In this document: one piece after another, positions 12,721 through 24,780 of the stretch
How positions within the stretch are numbered: position 1 is the stretch's first letter
How the letters are laid out: every line of letters starts with the position of its first letter
Source: Gnetum montanum
Taxonomy: Eukaryota > Streptophyta > Gnetopsida > Gnetales > Gnetaceae
Assembly (NCBI GenBank): GCA_015680685.1
Contig: MNCI01018351.1
Coordinates: 88,124 to 152,123 of the forward strand
DNA: 64,000 bases
Reading direction: 5' to 3'
Notes under the pieces: model-generated
Told to the model about the DNA's origin: nothing
The model's database searches: none
What the model saw: only the letters and a program-made list of their open reading frames with translations
Program-made: the position numbers and the translations under genes

Positions 12721-12959
12721 ATTAGAGGGCTTCCAAGATCAGAGAATTTCTTGGGAAGTTGGCCAGCCTTGATCCAGTCAATAACGGCATGTGTTAACAT
12801 GACCATATGCATTGAGCTCGGTGTTTGGTTCGAAGAGAGTTCTAAAGCCTTATTTGATGGGGAGGTATTTAGAGGTTTAACCGCTTATGCTTGTAAGGGC
12901 TTAGTTAGACTTTTGGTTTTGAAGAAATGTCTTTTCTTCATATGGTTGTCAGAACTAAT

Positions 12960-15188
12960 AGTGGGTTGAGAATTTATAGCCCTTGTAACATTGCATTGCT
13001 GTAGTTGAGTAGGGAGTTCCCCTTGCATTGCTGGAGTGGGTGGAAATGGAGCTATTGGTGTGAGAGCTATGGATGGATTTGAAGGATGGTATATTTGTGG
13101 GTTATATCTCCTAGGAGAAGGAGTACTATAATACTCATGGGCTTGGTAGTGATATTTTGGTGTAATGTGACCAACAGAGTCTTGTGGAGAGATTGGATGC
13201 TACATGTAGTAGCCATATGGGTTAGGTTGCTGGTATGGGTATTGTTGCCTTGGTGGTGGCATCCCCCATGACTATGGGTATTACCACTGTTGATGTTGCT
13301 CAATAGGTTGTGGTGGAGTTCCACTTGGATAATATGTTAAAGGTTGGTGGAACTACCTTGGATTACCTTAGGGATCAAGTAATCATTAGGGTATTTGCCA
13401 TTTATTTAGTCATGGGTTGAGCGCATACACCCCAGACTCTTGTAGATGTGAGATCACTAGGCAACATCCTTTAGGATGGTCGTATTGGCATATCTTGCAT
13501 CCACTATCATTTTCTGTGTNGGAGTTCCACATTTTTTCTACCTTTGTTGATACTTCTGATGTTAACTTTTGGAGAGGCAAATTTTTCCTATTCACCATCT
13601 CTTTGAGTAGTGACTCTTCTTCCTCCTCACAAAATCTCACTTCCCTTTTTCAAAGGGAAGGATCTCGGTTGTATTCTTCTACACTTTCTCTCTTTTGTAG
13701 CTCACATTCTTCTTTGGAAACTTGCTCTAGCAATCTATGAATTTGATGAGACCTAAGCACCGATAATCTTCCTTGGGCATATGTCCCAAGGGTTCTTCTA
13801 GTTTCATGCCTAAGTCCATCCATGAGATGGCATAGTTAATCCTGCTACAAATAACCATGGTCAGGGCAACAATGTAACAGTGCATAATAGCGGCCCATGG
13901 CAGCATCCAAGGGTTCATGATTTCCTTGCTTCCATCCTTGGATTTGCTTCCGCAGGTTAGACACTTGGGAGTATGTTTGGTACTTATCATTGAACAGTTC
14001 TAACATTATAATTCACCTCCGAATGGATTCCAGTTCTAAGGACTGGTACTAGCTTTCAGCTTCTTTCACTAGTGTCCTTGGGAACAACTTTAGTTTTTGC
14101 CATTTGTTTTCTATGTTTTTCAAGGTACATGCATCGTGGGATGCTTGTAAATGATTTTGAGGATTAGCGTTGTATCCTCCTTCAAATCGTGGGATGTTGT
14201 TCATGTCTAACCTCTTGATCCTACTATCCTTTTGGTGCCTTGCTGGAACTTTTACAGCCTCCATTATATCTAGCATGCTTCTAGTTACGAGTAGGGGTTC
14301 TTCATGATCATCTCATTCATAGTATCTATGGTGTCTATGTGGTTCCCTACTCTCCCTTCTTCTATGCCTTGATTCTTTAGAGTGCCCTCATCCTCATTCT
14401 CGACTATCTCGTCGATGACTTTCACTTTGTTTTCCATTATCCTCATGATTGGTTTCCCTATGACTGTGTCTAGACACTGAAGAAGAGGGTGAAGATGATG
14501 ATGAAGGTGAAAAAGAAGAAGAACCATCGCCATAATGATTTTTTCTACCTTCTCTTCGGTGGTCTCGGCCTCGATCATGATCATGATCAGAACATCCACC
14601 CTTATCGTGTGTTCGTGTTCCTTTGTTAAACACTTCGTGTTCGTGGGTATCAAAACCAGGGTTGTGAATAGTGAAGTGAAGGTTCTAATACATCATCCCC
14701 TGACCAATGTTAGGAGGAGGAACATCATTTCGTGGAGAACTTGTTGAGGCAGGTTTACCATTCTCAATTTTTCTTAAAACATGCAGAGCACCATGGTGCC
14801 ATTTACCCTTCAAAGATGTATGGTATCTCTCCTATTGCAAGTTCCTTTGACGTTGCGCTTCTGTGGGATGATAGTTTCTTGAGTCATGATCACATGTAAT
14901 ATATTCTGTGTATAAAAGCAACATGCCTATTTGTGTGAGAGCACAAAGGAGCATGTTGGGAACTGATCAGTCTAGAGGCAACACTATGTTACCCTCCAAG
15001 TCTTTCCAACGCAGTTGTTCATCTTGGTGGAGAATAAAGGTGAAATCGGGCACATAGTCATCAAGATGAGTATATACCACATGAAATAATTGAGGAACTA
15101 GCAGATCCTGGTTATGTGTATTATGCCACCAACTACCTCTTGCGTTAGTCCTAGGCGGTGAAGTGCTCTTATGCAAAGAAGAAGACAT
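12960..15188 (-). pseudogene. Element B gag relic
   Basis: Gag polyprotein. The likely start is the ATG at 15186-15188 (MSSSLHKSTSPPRTNARG), about 125 bases after the primer site. A Ser/His/Arg-rich segment lies at 14394-14633, and the capsid core at 14049-14276 (FEGGYNANPQNHLQA, WQKLKLFPRTLVKEAES). A second core part runs through about 13750-14000 (YNDKYQTYSQVSNLRKQIQ-like, RRTLGTYAQGRL-like). The Cys-rich knuckle CKICQYDHPKGCC is near 13460-13500, then a Pro/Gln/Tyr-rich tail (about 13030-13330). There is one ambiguous base at 13520. Homologous to gag in A, C and D. Confidence 0.82.
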
Positions 15189-15313
15189 CTTGTCTTGTTC
15201 AGTGTGTAATGTATTATTGTCTTGTCTTTCTTTGATTAACCCTAAGGGTTCAATCTAACATTCCAATGATATGAATGATTTCCTATGTTCTATGTAGCGC
15301 AAAAACAACTAAG

Positions 15314-15331
15314 TCCCCGGCAATGGTGCCA
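15314..15331 (-). other. Primer-binding site (tRNA-Asp) of element B
   Basis: The plus strand reads TCCCCGGCAATGGTGCCA, differing at two positions from the tRNA-Asp 3' end sequence TCCCCGGCAACGGCGCCA. It lies one base from the LTR. Confidence 0.92.
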
Positions 15332-15332
15332 A

Positions 15333-16131
15333 TGATGGGTGGCAATGTACCCCTACATTCAACCATACGAATACGAGCGTTTCACGCATGATCTAGTCGA
15401 ACTCCAAGGACCAAGTGCTTATGCGCCTTAATGGAACACTCAGGGTTTAATCAATCATCATCTTTCCAAACTTACTTGTATTTTCATGGTTGTATGGTTA
15501 AGTAAGCTTGAGGTATATGATTTTTTTATAGCTTTTGTATTTTTTGTGTCTTTTGCTAATAAAGGAGAGGGAGAGAGAACTAAGTTCCTAACTTACATTA
15601 ACTAGTTTCTAAATGTTCCTAACACCATTATATGTTCCCACTTGCCATACACATCCTAAACTAGTGTAACGCTACTGGGATTACCAAACACTAATCGTTA
15701 CTAGGTTACCAAGCGCTACATGCATGCTTGAAGTTGTCATATTGAGTGTATTTAACTAAGAGGGTTGAAAGTTGAGAGAGATATTAATTAACTAGGAAAG
15801 AATTAAACAATAATTAATTACTAATTAGCTTAATTTGTATGCTTCAAGGTTTATCATAAAGTTTGTCTTTATTTTCGTACACGAAATTGTGCTCAGGTAC
15901 AAATTGCTCAAATAAAGATCCGTTCACTCTATGACTCCTACTGTGGGCACACAGAAATAATTCTAACTCTAGAATGACAAAACTGCAAGAATCTGGCTAA
16001 GGGTCTAAATCTAATGTATGGGAACCAAGGGCATCGCCTCTTATTTATAGAAGATGAGGCAAGATGTGATATCATGTATGCGATATTGCATGGTGGATGT
16101 GATATCATGTACACAATATCACGGTTCATAA
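15333..16131 (-). repeat. 5' LTR of element B
   Basis: It pairs with 6391-7214. The inner end is TGATGGGTGG; the outer end has decayed to TTCATAA. TATAAATA on the minus strand is at 16042-16049, with a shortened palindrome array at 16066-16123. Confidence 0.9.
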
Positions 16132-16445
16132 ATCATTTAAAATTTTTTTCCATAAAAGAGAAGCATCAATATAACAATCAAGGTTGGAAAGTCTATAACC
16201 ACTAGCAATAATGAGAAGATTCGTCTTTGATGGATTTTTAAAGTCTTTTGTAATTTTGTAAACTTTAATATCCATCTAGTATTTTGTCATTGTGCAATGC
16301 ATCCACTTGAATACAGTTTTGTAATGAGATATTCTGGTTTTGTAATGGTAGCTAATCTAGTCTTGATCACCCCAAAATTTTTGTAATGGAACTTTGTCCA
16401 TTTATATTTAACTCAAGGATGAGATTTTAGTCAATTGTGAAAGTA
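16132..16445 (+). other. Element A interior, 3' end with polypurine tract
   Basis: This is the rightmost interior of A after the B insertion. It ends GGATGAGATTTTAGTC...TTGTGAAAGTA (about 16418-16445), which aligns with the B polypurine-tract region GGATGAGTTTTTATTC...CATGGGGGTA. No coding sequence is seen. Confidence 0.65.
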
Positions 16446-17526
16446 TGATGAGATTTGATATGTTAGGTAGTTGAGTTATGAGGATATGATGAAGCATCAT
16501 TTATCAAGTGTATTACTTGGTTGAGATATTGTAGATGCTATATCACAAATGTTAAATCATGGATGTTATGTCACATCTGTGTTATAGCATTCTCGTTGGT
16601 GCATCTTAATTGGTTGCTACATCGTAGATGCTATATCACATCTGGTATATCATAGATGCAATATTGCATCTACTATAACTTAGTTGCATTAATGCATCAT
16701 TGTCAATGCATCTCGTCAATGTAGCCAAATGCATTGATGCATCCTCATCAATGTAATACTTGTATTTTCCTATAAAATATGCAAGCATCCATAGTGTATT
16801 TGGCACCATTTGGTCAATAGTGTAGCTAAACTCTTGTAGTTTGTTTTTGTAATCTTAACAAATAGTCAACAAGTACCTGCAATATGTGTTTGAGCCAATT
16901 GTACAATATCTTATTTGAGTGACATTATACTTAGACACATTCCATGAGTGATAATAAGATCAAAATTGATTCATATTCATTGCAACACTTTGACTTAAAA
17001 TAGAATTATTTTCAATGCAATTTATTTTCCATGTAGTTAGTTAATATTTATATTTCCATGCACGTTAATTAATCAATGGAATAAGAACTACTAGTTTCGA
17101 GTGTAAACATGTATTTTCTTGGTAATCCTAGAAATGTTCTTACTTGGTTTATCTGGTAGCATAACACATGAAAATTCTAACAGTGGGTATGTAAGTTCAA
17201 GACATGTATGATAAGCTGGGAATGAACACCCATCACCCTTAGGATAGTTTTAGATTTAATTTTATTATTAATTAGATTAAATAATTAATTTCTATGTCAT
17301 TATTCAGTTAGTTTAAGACCCCAGTAATACCAATAATAATATGCCTCACGTTGGGATAAATCATACGTGATAATTCTACTACTAGTCCAAGTGAGAAGAC
17401 AACAACCTATGAGCAATGCTTAACAATCTATATACCACACTAGATCCATCCATGGAATTTAACTAGATAGCATGTAAATGTTTGTGATTCGTATAGCTGG
17501 ACACAGAGGATACCTACCACTCATCT
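16446..17526 (+). repeat. 3' LTR of element A
   Basis: It starts TGATGAGATTTG and ends CTCATCT (A decayed to T). It matches 1329-2390 throughout, including the short-repeat array (about 16510-16760) and TATA box. Confidence 0.88.
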
Positions 17527-17531
17527 GCTTT

Positions 17532-19440
17532 ATCTAGATCACTAAATCATATGTTTTTGCAAAATTAATAAAACAAATAAAAATTTTTTTATTAGGCATT
17601 TTTACAACTTCTATGTAGTGTTTAGAAGTAACTAAGTGATTAATAGTAGAGTGATTTTGTCTAAAACATACTTAACATTTATCCTAACTTGGTTACCTTT
17701 AGCCTAAGAACTAATTCTTTTTCTAGTACAATGCTTAATAACTTAGAAAAAATATTACTCATAACAATCATTCTATCAAAAAGAAAAGGATCATCACCAC
17801 GAGCGACAGTGCTCATTCGACTAAGTCAAGTCCTAGGAGGACTGGTAGGTGAGTAAAAGCCTAACCTCTTTTATTGGCTATGCCTAAGCTCGAACCTAGG
17901 TCTTTGACTTAAGAAATGATCATTTGATAATTGTTCAAATTATTTTTATCCATCTTTTTATATAACAAGATAGCTTTATTAGTTTTCCAATGTTGATTTA
18001 ATCCTTGCTCCGTTGTTAACTTTAATTTGTAGCAATTTTCTCTAAGAATAGAAAATCCTACCTACTTTAATAATTCTACATATAAATTATCTGAATCTAC
18101 AAATTTACCAAATGCTAGATTTTTAATACCCTATGTGACTTCCTCAAGAGTAAATCAAAGAGGTTCTTGTTGTACAATAGTATTAGAATTATCCTCTTGT
18201 TCTATAAATAGCCTACTATGAAATGAGCAAATATCTTAAAAAGAAAATTAAATGATGAAAATGCTTTATGATAAAAACATTGTCAAAACTATTTAGGTTC
18301 CTTTTTAATGATGTAATCAAAATAGCAGGTAAGATGAACATTTAGGGAAGAACATGTGAGCAAGCAAGCACAAGCCAATACACACTAATGAGATCACCTT
18401 GACAAGAGGTAATATCATAAGACAGGGTAAGAGTATCTTTGAATTAATAGAAAAATACACATACCACTACCACTAGTAAGCCATATGACCATTAGATAGT
18501 AAAATAGATCCTTCAATCATGCAAATGTCTATCTTCCAACATCATGAGTGTTAGCCCAGCTTGTCCTAGCAAATGGTCCATAACTATTTCTAGCTAAGCA
18601 TCATCCCAAGGAGCTAATTCATCCAAACACACTTAGCCAATAACCAAACACCATCAACCACCTCACATGACTTATATAAATAAGAAAATTGGGAAAAGGG
18701 GTAGCTACTACTTATAGTGGGTAGAATTGGAAATCAAGACTCCTAGAGAATAAATTGGCTTATAGTAATGACTCTTATCTTATAGTTGCAAAAAAAGAGT
18801 AGAAAAATTCAATCCAATTTATCAAAATAGATTTGTTAACATGGTTTTTAACTATATTATTAAACATGAAAAATCCCTAGGAAGGTTCTTTGCTTTTCAT
18901 TAAATTAAACTATATGCTCCATCACTTATGTGAGCCCTTGTTAATTCCTTTGAGTTTCATTCTTGTGAACCTACTCCCTAGGTGGGATACTTAATGTGTT
19001 AGTTACAACATTGCATGGGTCAATAAATTTCATTCTTTTTTTTTTAATCAAGCACATATATTCCTTAAATAAACTTTGTCTATGACTCTTATTTTCATTC
19101 TTAATGTTCTACCTATCCTGCATACAATCCTCATTAAACCAAGTATTCCAAGCACCTTATTGTTGTGAATGCATAACTTGCTTAGCTATAGTAAGTAAAA
19201 TTTATTCAAGATCCTTATGTCTTCTTTCAATATCCTATTTATTATTTGTTACATTCATATATTTTCCTTGACTATTAGGGTGAGTTTGTATTTAAATTAT
19301 TTTCTATTCTTATTTTTTCATCTAAGAAATGATTGGAATTTGCAAAAAAACAAAAAAAAAAACTCAATATGATGATGGCAAAACTCCACTAAATCTTCTC
19401 CAACTTTCAACTCCTTAATAAAATCAATATCTTCATAAAA
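17532..19440 (-). pseudogene. LINE relic, endonuclease-to-RT part
   Basis: This is the 5' portion of the LINE whose 3' half is at 1-1328. Reading downward, 19080-19330 gives NHFLDEKIR, then a linker GAWNTWFNEDC with basic residues, the usual boundary after the endonuclease domain. RT N-terminal phrases follow around 17950-18080 (LYVELLK, ILLYKKMDKNN), and FAKTYDLVI (RT block A) near 17540-17565 stops at the A insertion. It is interrupted by a SINE-like repeat at 17786-17950. No complete endonuclease domain is visible. Confidence 0.65.
17786..17950 (-). repeat. tRNA-derived SINE-like repeat (minus)
   Basis: The minus strand has a good pol III B box, GGTTCGAGC (17888-17896). A weak A-box-like segment (TTGAACAATTATC, about 17927-17940) lies about 30 bases upstream. 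The body then runs into an A/T tail near 17786. It interrupts the LINE relic. The family is not recognised; the intact CG in the B box suggests it is younger than the LINE. Confidence 0.55.
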
Positions 19441-19444
19441 GGTA

Positions 19445-19680
19445 AATGAGGTATTAGCCTAGTGGTATTGGTCTTAGCTTGGTATCCCTAGATCACATGT
19501 TTGATTCTGTTAGGTAGCATTGAGTTATAAACTTTTATAAATCTTGGTGTGTACCAATGTTTCAATTATTTCAAGTTCCAACATCCCCCATGACAACCCC
19601 CCAATACCCACTCTCTCCCCCTGGCCCACCACACCCGACTCCCTCTAATATCTTCATAAAAATTAAATTAACCAGAATAA
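19445..19680 (+). repeat. SINE-like repeat, copy 1
   Basis: TTAGCCTAGTGGTATTGG resembles a tRNA A box, and TGTTTGATTCTG a B box, about 45 bases apart. It shares its layout and the phrase TAGGTAGCAT with the copy at 20385. A C-rich stretch ends the copy. Confidence 0.5.
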
Positions 19681-19919
19681 AGCAAGAAATTTTATAATAA
19701 CAAGGCTATGAGTTAATATTGCATTTTGTTACATATAATTTATACATTTTTTATATATTGTAATCTAGGAGGCAGCAATACATTACAACTATTATTTTAT
19801 TAAAATGCACATGTTACAACTTCTAAGTCTTATTATAAATTGATTTGTACATGGTTCTACTAATAATAAGATATGTATAACCAATTTAACTTTTGAGTCA
19901 CACCTTGATTATAAATAAT

Positions 19920-20055
19920 GAGTTGTTAGCCTATGATAAGACTTTTGATTTAAAAGCTCTAAGTTATGGGTTTAATTCTAGTAGGAGATAATAAGTTATG
20001 TCTTAGGAATAAATATTATTTAAAAGAAATTTGGGTTTTGACAACCCCACAACTT
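19920..20055 (+). repeat. SINE-like repeat, copy 2
   Basis: TTAGCCTATGATAAGA (A-box-like) and GGGTTTAATTCTAGTAGG (B-box-like) align with the copies at 19445 and 20385. It is more decayed. Confidence 0.45.
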
Positions 20056-20384
20056 GATAATAATATTTGGTAAATTTACTATTTATAAACATATTATCTA
20101 AGTTACATTTATATATTACTTTTCTATTGGATCTTTATCTTATATAAAAATTGGTATTTCATAAAAGCTTTATATTGCTACTTTGAATTAATTTTTTTAA
20201 GTTCAAGCATAAATTTTAAAAGTGATATAAATATTTTTAGGACTAGGATCATTCTCCTTACTAACAATTAATTTTCCTCTCTTTATTTTTCAAAGCAGTA
20301 TTCTAATTGTAAGTTTATACACCTAAGTAGATATCCCTAAAATTGGAAAGTGGTTTAATTTCCATGTTGTTTTTTTATTAGCTA

Positions 20385-20490
20385 CTTAGTGTTAGCTTAG
20401 TATAAGAGTCTTGGCTAAATAACTTCAAGTTATAGGTTTGATTTCACTAGGTAGCATTTAGTAATAAATTTTTAAAAAAAATTCATAAAA
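20385..20490 (+). repeat. SINE-like repeat, copy 3
   Basis: TTAGCTTAGTATAAGAGTC (A-box-like) and AGGTTTGATTTCACTAGG (B-box-like) are followed by TAGCATTTAGTAATAAA and an A-rich tail, as in copy 1. Confidence 0.5.
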
Positions 20491-21799
20491 GGAATTTTGA
20501 TTAGATAGATCCAACGAATCTTAGTGCATGTAAGAAAAAACTTTTAGTGTCATTTTTAGGAGAAAATGACAAGCATTAAATAAACCTTCTTTCCAATAGA
20601 AAATTTGTAAAAATTGGGAATATTCTTATATGTAATTAGCTGAATATAAGTCTCTCCTTGTAATATCAATTCTTTTTTATAGTTAAGAAGATTGATTTCA
20701 ATAAAAAAATATCTAAGAAAACTAAATGTTATATAAATAGATTGCATATGCTTAATGAGACCAATTTTTTCCTACTCAACTTTTTAAACAATCAATAAAA
20801 TATTAAATAACCAAAAAAACATGGAATTTTAGAAAATTCCTTAGATTAAACATCAAAATCTAAAGTCCATTTATGAATGATCAACACTACATGATTATGT
20901 ACAAATGATCCTATAAATAGGACATGTTCCACTATTGAAGCATTACTTAACTTAATAAGAAAAAATAAAATAACATAAAAATAATACTTAGCTTAAAGGA
21001 CTTGAATGTGATGTTTTTTAATTACATCATTTAACTATGAAGCAAAACTTTGATTACAAGATAGGTAATTTAAAATTTGAATAAATACATATCATGATGT
21101 AAGATCAACAATTAGGGACTCATATACATCATTAGGAAGAACAAAATCAAGTATTTAGTTGCATCAACATCACTAGAAGAAGGCATTACAAATCTTTTCT
21201 CATCATTTTGTAAAGCTTTATTTTGAGAATCAACAAGAAAGTTTTGATTCAATACAAGTAGATATTTTATCATCAATTAAAGAAGTTGAAACTAATTTAG
21301 AATTTCCATAGAGAAACCAAATTCATGAAATAAAAATCAAATCAACTAGAGAAACATCAAATCCCCTCCTAGAAGATTCTAAGCTAAACTTGTGTTTCCT
21401 TCTTAGATCCTTTTGATAGTAATAACTTCATTGTAAACATGTGCTCTTTTGGTTAATGTCTAATCCAAAGCCTATATATGAAAATGGATAATAAGAAACG
21501 GTAGATTACAAGTTTTTTCATTGAAAATAGTCTCTTAAAAAGACAAGCATTTACATAACCATCTAGAACATATTAGAAGGAGCCAACAAATGTTATCAAA
21601 TTTAGGGTAGTTGTGGCTATATTAAATGCCTTCACAAGGATTTGTAAGACTTAACATATGCAGTTATCATTCATGCCAACGTATGAAGTTATGAATAAAG
21701 TAGTTTTCTTTCAATCCTAGATTGACTTGCTTCCAAGATAAGATCAAATTATGGACTACATTGTTCAAGTAAAAAAAAAGCTAGGAAAACTACTTGTGA
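20491..21799. other. AT-rich stretch, nothing recognised
   Basis: No domain, repeat boundary or RNA gene could be recognised on either strand. It may be the upstream part of the LINE relic that follows. Confidence 0.4.
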
Positions 21800-23620
21800 G
21801 GCTATTGTTTACTGAAAATAGAGGGTGAATAATATATAGGTTTAAGAATGGAAGGGCATATAGTGGGGTTTTTAATACTAATAAGGACATTAGTTTTTTG
21901 AATTCATATTATGTTAAAGCTTATAAAATAATTAAATAGAATTTCATTATTTCTTATTTTTATAAATTGAAATTTGGTGATGATTTTATTCATCTTTTCC
22001 ATACCTCACTCACTATGCCAATGCATAACTTACTACAAATATTGCATTGAGTTCCTCCTTTTTTCTTAAGTGGTAAATTTATGAAGGTTGTTCTTTAGCT
22101 CCTTGTATTTTTGTTATTGTTGTAACCTTTCTTTCATGTAATTTGTATTATGGTCTACAAAGAGATATCTTAAAGGAAATTTCAATTGATGATAAGGTAT
22201 GCAATTGCTTAACATACATGTTGCAAATAATTCTTTTTTTATGATTAATAATTCTCTACAACATATTAATATTTTATTAGCTAGAGTGGAAGATTATTTC
22301 ATGTTATCTAGCTTTCATATTAATTAGCAAAAATATGTTGATTATTGTAATGATAATATTAATGAGTGCATTAATCTCAAGTTCTGGAAAATCTTGAAAA
22401 AAGATTCTTTCTTGAAAATTTAGGAATGCCTTTCTATTGTTTGTCTAATCTTACTATTTTTTGAAATTATGAGATTGGTAAAATTGAAAAGAAGCTTGAT
22501 AAATGGAAAGAAAAAAAATATTACCCTTATTAGAAAATTTTAGTTATTAAGTAGATACTTTGATAAACTCATGTTTCTTACCTCAATTATTGAGATCCTT
22601 CCAAAACTTCTTCTAACAAATTTGATTGTATTATGCATCGGTTTCTTTGGTCTACTAAGCAATATAGAAAAGGAATTTCTAGAGTTATTAGGGATATTTG
22701 CACTAGTAGTAAGAAAGATGAAGGAATTGGCCTCATTAATTGTTATAACTAGGGTATTTCTCTTCCAGAAACATGAATTGCAAAATGCATTGGTGGAAAT
22801 GATGTTTAGATGATCCTTTTAAGAAATAAAATTATGTAAGAAAAACCTAAAAATGATAACAATTGGTCTTGTAATAACTTTCCTCACTATCTTATTTTCT
22901 CTAAGGTCATTTTTATCCCTTACTCTCTAGTTCTTAAATAAATTTGAAATACATGATGCAAGCTTAGTAAGTATTGGAATTACAATCAAATTATAGTTTT
23001 AGAAGATATACTTAAGCAAATTAGCCCATGGTGGATTCCTTGTAATGAAGGATCTTGGACTACTAACTCATCTAAATTGTGTAATACTCAAAGAAAGTTT
23101 GGTATCATGCCTATCTATATATGCATGATAGATGAATTACATGAAAGGAGGCTTATAGCCTCTATGGTTTGAATAGAAAGAGGAAAAAAGATTTTGAAAA
23201 TTTAATTTATGATTTTGAGAATTTATTTAAAGTTAATAATAGTTTACATTAGGTTTTTCCAAATATTTCTTAGAAGGATACTAAATCTATTTTTTTCTTT
23301 TAACTCCAAAGTTTCATACGAGATTATTACTAAGAATGATTTTATTTATAAAAAATTTAATAAGGCCTAGAATATCTAATTATCACCACACTTTTGGATG
23401 AAGAAAATGAAAGATTTTTATAAAGCTCTTCCTTTTTCAAAAATTCATATTTTTTGTAGTATCTTATAAATCAAGGTCTTCCTATTGATACTCATCTTAA
23501 ATATATGAGAATTGTTTTTTCATAATGTTTTCTTTATGGAAGTAAAGATTATTTTTTCTTTTTTATGTTTTTAAAAGTATCCTATTGCATAGCTACCCAG
23601 AAATGAATATGTAGAATTTG
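21800..23620 (+). pseudogene. LINE reverse transcriptase C-terminal relic
   Basis: A second, plus-strand LINE. Typical post-RT phrases appear in shifting frames: KIEKKLDKWKEKK (about 22480-22515), then FLWSTKQYRKGISRV (about 22640-22690), DEGIGLINCYN (about 22720-22750) and KCIGGND (about 22785). A degenerate zinc-binding zf-RVT-like end follows: KIHIFCSIL, GLPIDTHLKYMRI (about 23430-23510) and CFLYGSKDYFF. Many stops and frameshifts. The 5' part cannot be placed with confidence. Confidence 0.65.
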
Positions 23621-23775
23621 TAACTTTCAACCAAGAATGAATGAAATCATTCTTAGTGATCAACCTAATTTGTCTACTTTCATTCTTTGCATTTAGAAGT
23701 GTCTTCAACTACTTGGTCTATACTCTATTTGGAAGCTTTATTATATAGCTATTTTCCAACAATAAGAGCATAACT

Positions 23776-24645
23776 AATGAAATTACTTATCATGTGTAAA
23801 TGATATCTTACCTCTGATATTGCATCAACGATCTCATAGTTATAATATTGTATCTCTCCTTGCAATGTTATTTATGTGATATATCTATGCTTGGTCATGT
23901 CTATAAATACTAACCACCTATTATACCAAAGAATAACTTTCAGTTTGCCCTTACCAAAGCTCTTGCAATTTGGTTTTTTCAAGACATAGTTAGTTGTGTG
24001 TGCCCATAGTGATGTTAAGTAGCTGTATGATATCTTTATTTGAGTAAAATATACTTGGACATGTTTCATGGACAACAATAAGGATCAAGATTTTTTATAA
24101 TCATTGTAGCATCTTACAGAACATAGATTTACTTTCCATATGCCCTTTACATTACATTTATAATTTACATTTTAACTATCATTTACATATGTAGCATTTG
24201 GTGGAATAAGTACAACTAATCTCGAGTGTTAAGTATAGTTATTTGCTAATCTAGTAGTAATATTATTGGTTCATCTAATAATAATTTACTTGGTAATCCT
24301 AGTAATATCTGTATGAACCCATGATGCGAATGGAAGATTAGGAATGAATGCTTATCATCATTAGGCTAGACTAGATTTACTTTCATCATATTCTAATTAA
24401 TTAGAATCTTTACAATGTTCTATTACTACTACTTTAGAGCCAAATAACATCAATACATCTTATGTCTTCCTACAAGTTAAACCATACATTTTAATTGCCA
24501 ATAACTCCAATAAGAATACAATGTTCAATGAGCCTCATATTAACTAGTTATTGTTCATATTGTTGCATCCTTGGATTATAAGTTGATTGTATGTGTACAC
24601 TTGTGACTTGTATGATTAAGCATTAGAATCTCTTGTTTTTCATCA
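23776..24645 (+). repeat. 5' LTR of element C
   Basis: The right two thirds align with the A LTR (phrases such as GGACATGTTTCATGGACAACAA against GACACATTCCATGAACAACAA). It ends TTTTCATCA one base before the primer site. TATAAATA is at 23902-23909. The left boundary is uncertain. Confidence 0.7.
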
Positions 24646-24646
24646 T

Positions 24647-24664
24647 TGGTATCATTGTCGAGGA
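24647..24664 (+). other. Primer-binding site (tRNA-Asp) of element C
   Basis: TGGTATCATTGTCGAGGA is a decayed form of TGGCGCCGTTGCCGGGGA, with mostly C-to-T and G-to-A changes. It lies one base after the LTR. Confidence 0.75.
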
Positions 24665-24780
24665 TGGTATCAATATTATAGTTAGTTGATATCATATAAA
24701 TTCCTTGTATTAGCATTTCATGATCTATCGTTTAAGAGATATAATATTTTCAAATATACACTTAACTATTAACTAATTAA

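Larger units (their letters stand above)
6391..16131 (-). mobile_element. Element B: Tat/Athila-like Ty3/gypsy retrotransposon (minus)
   Basis: This is a nearly complete but decayed element read right to left: 5' LTR (15333-16131), tRNA-Asp primer site (15314-15331), gag, protease, RT, RNase H, integrase, a short 3' region, polypurine tract (7215-7228) and 3' LTR (6391-7214). It sits inside element A. Flanking 5-mers (ATTGT, ATCAT) do not match convincingly, so the target duplication has decayed. It lacks the additional coiled-coil ORF found in D and H: only about 0.7 kb separates the polypurine tract from sequence homologous to the D spacer (near 7960). Confidence 0.92.
1329..17526 (+). mobile_element. 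Element A: Tat/Athila-like Ty3/gypsy retrotransposon, split by B
   Basis: This is a plus-strand LTR retrotransposon with LTRs of about 1.06-1.08 kb (1329-2390 and 16446-17526), a tRNA-Asp primer site at 2392 and a gag relic. Its internal part is 2391-6390 plus 16132-16445; element B occupies the rest. The flanking 5-mers are GTTTT (1324-1328) and GCTTT (17527-17531), a one-mismatch target duplication. It is supported by the host LINE frame rejoining across the site. No pol is recognisable, so about 5 kb of a normal element has been lost. Confidence 0.85.

Noticed and set aside
13086-13271. Plus-strand Trp/Val-rich frame
   Set aside because: It is the antisense shadow of the Pro/Tyr/Gln-rich tail of B gag on the minus strand.
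16132-16136. Target duplication for element B
   Set aside because: ATCAT against ATTGT at 6386-6390 shares only three of five bases and the LTR end itself is decayed; not strong enough to claim.
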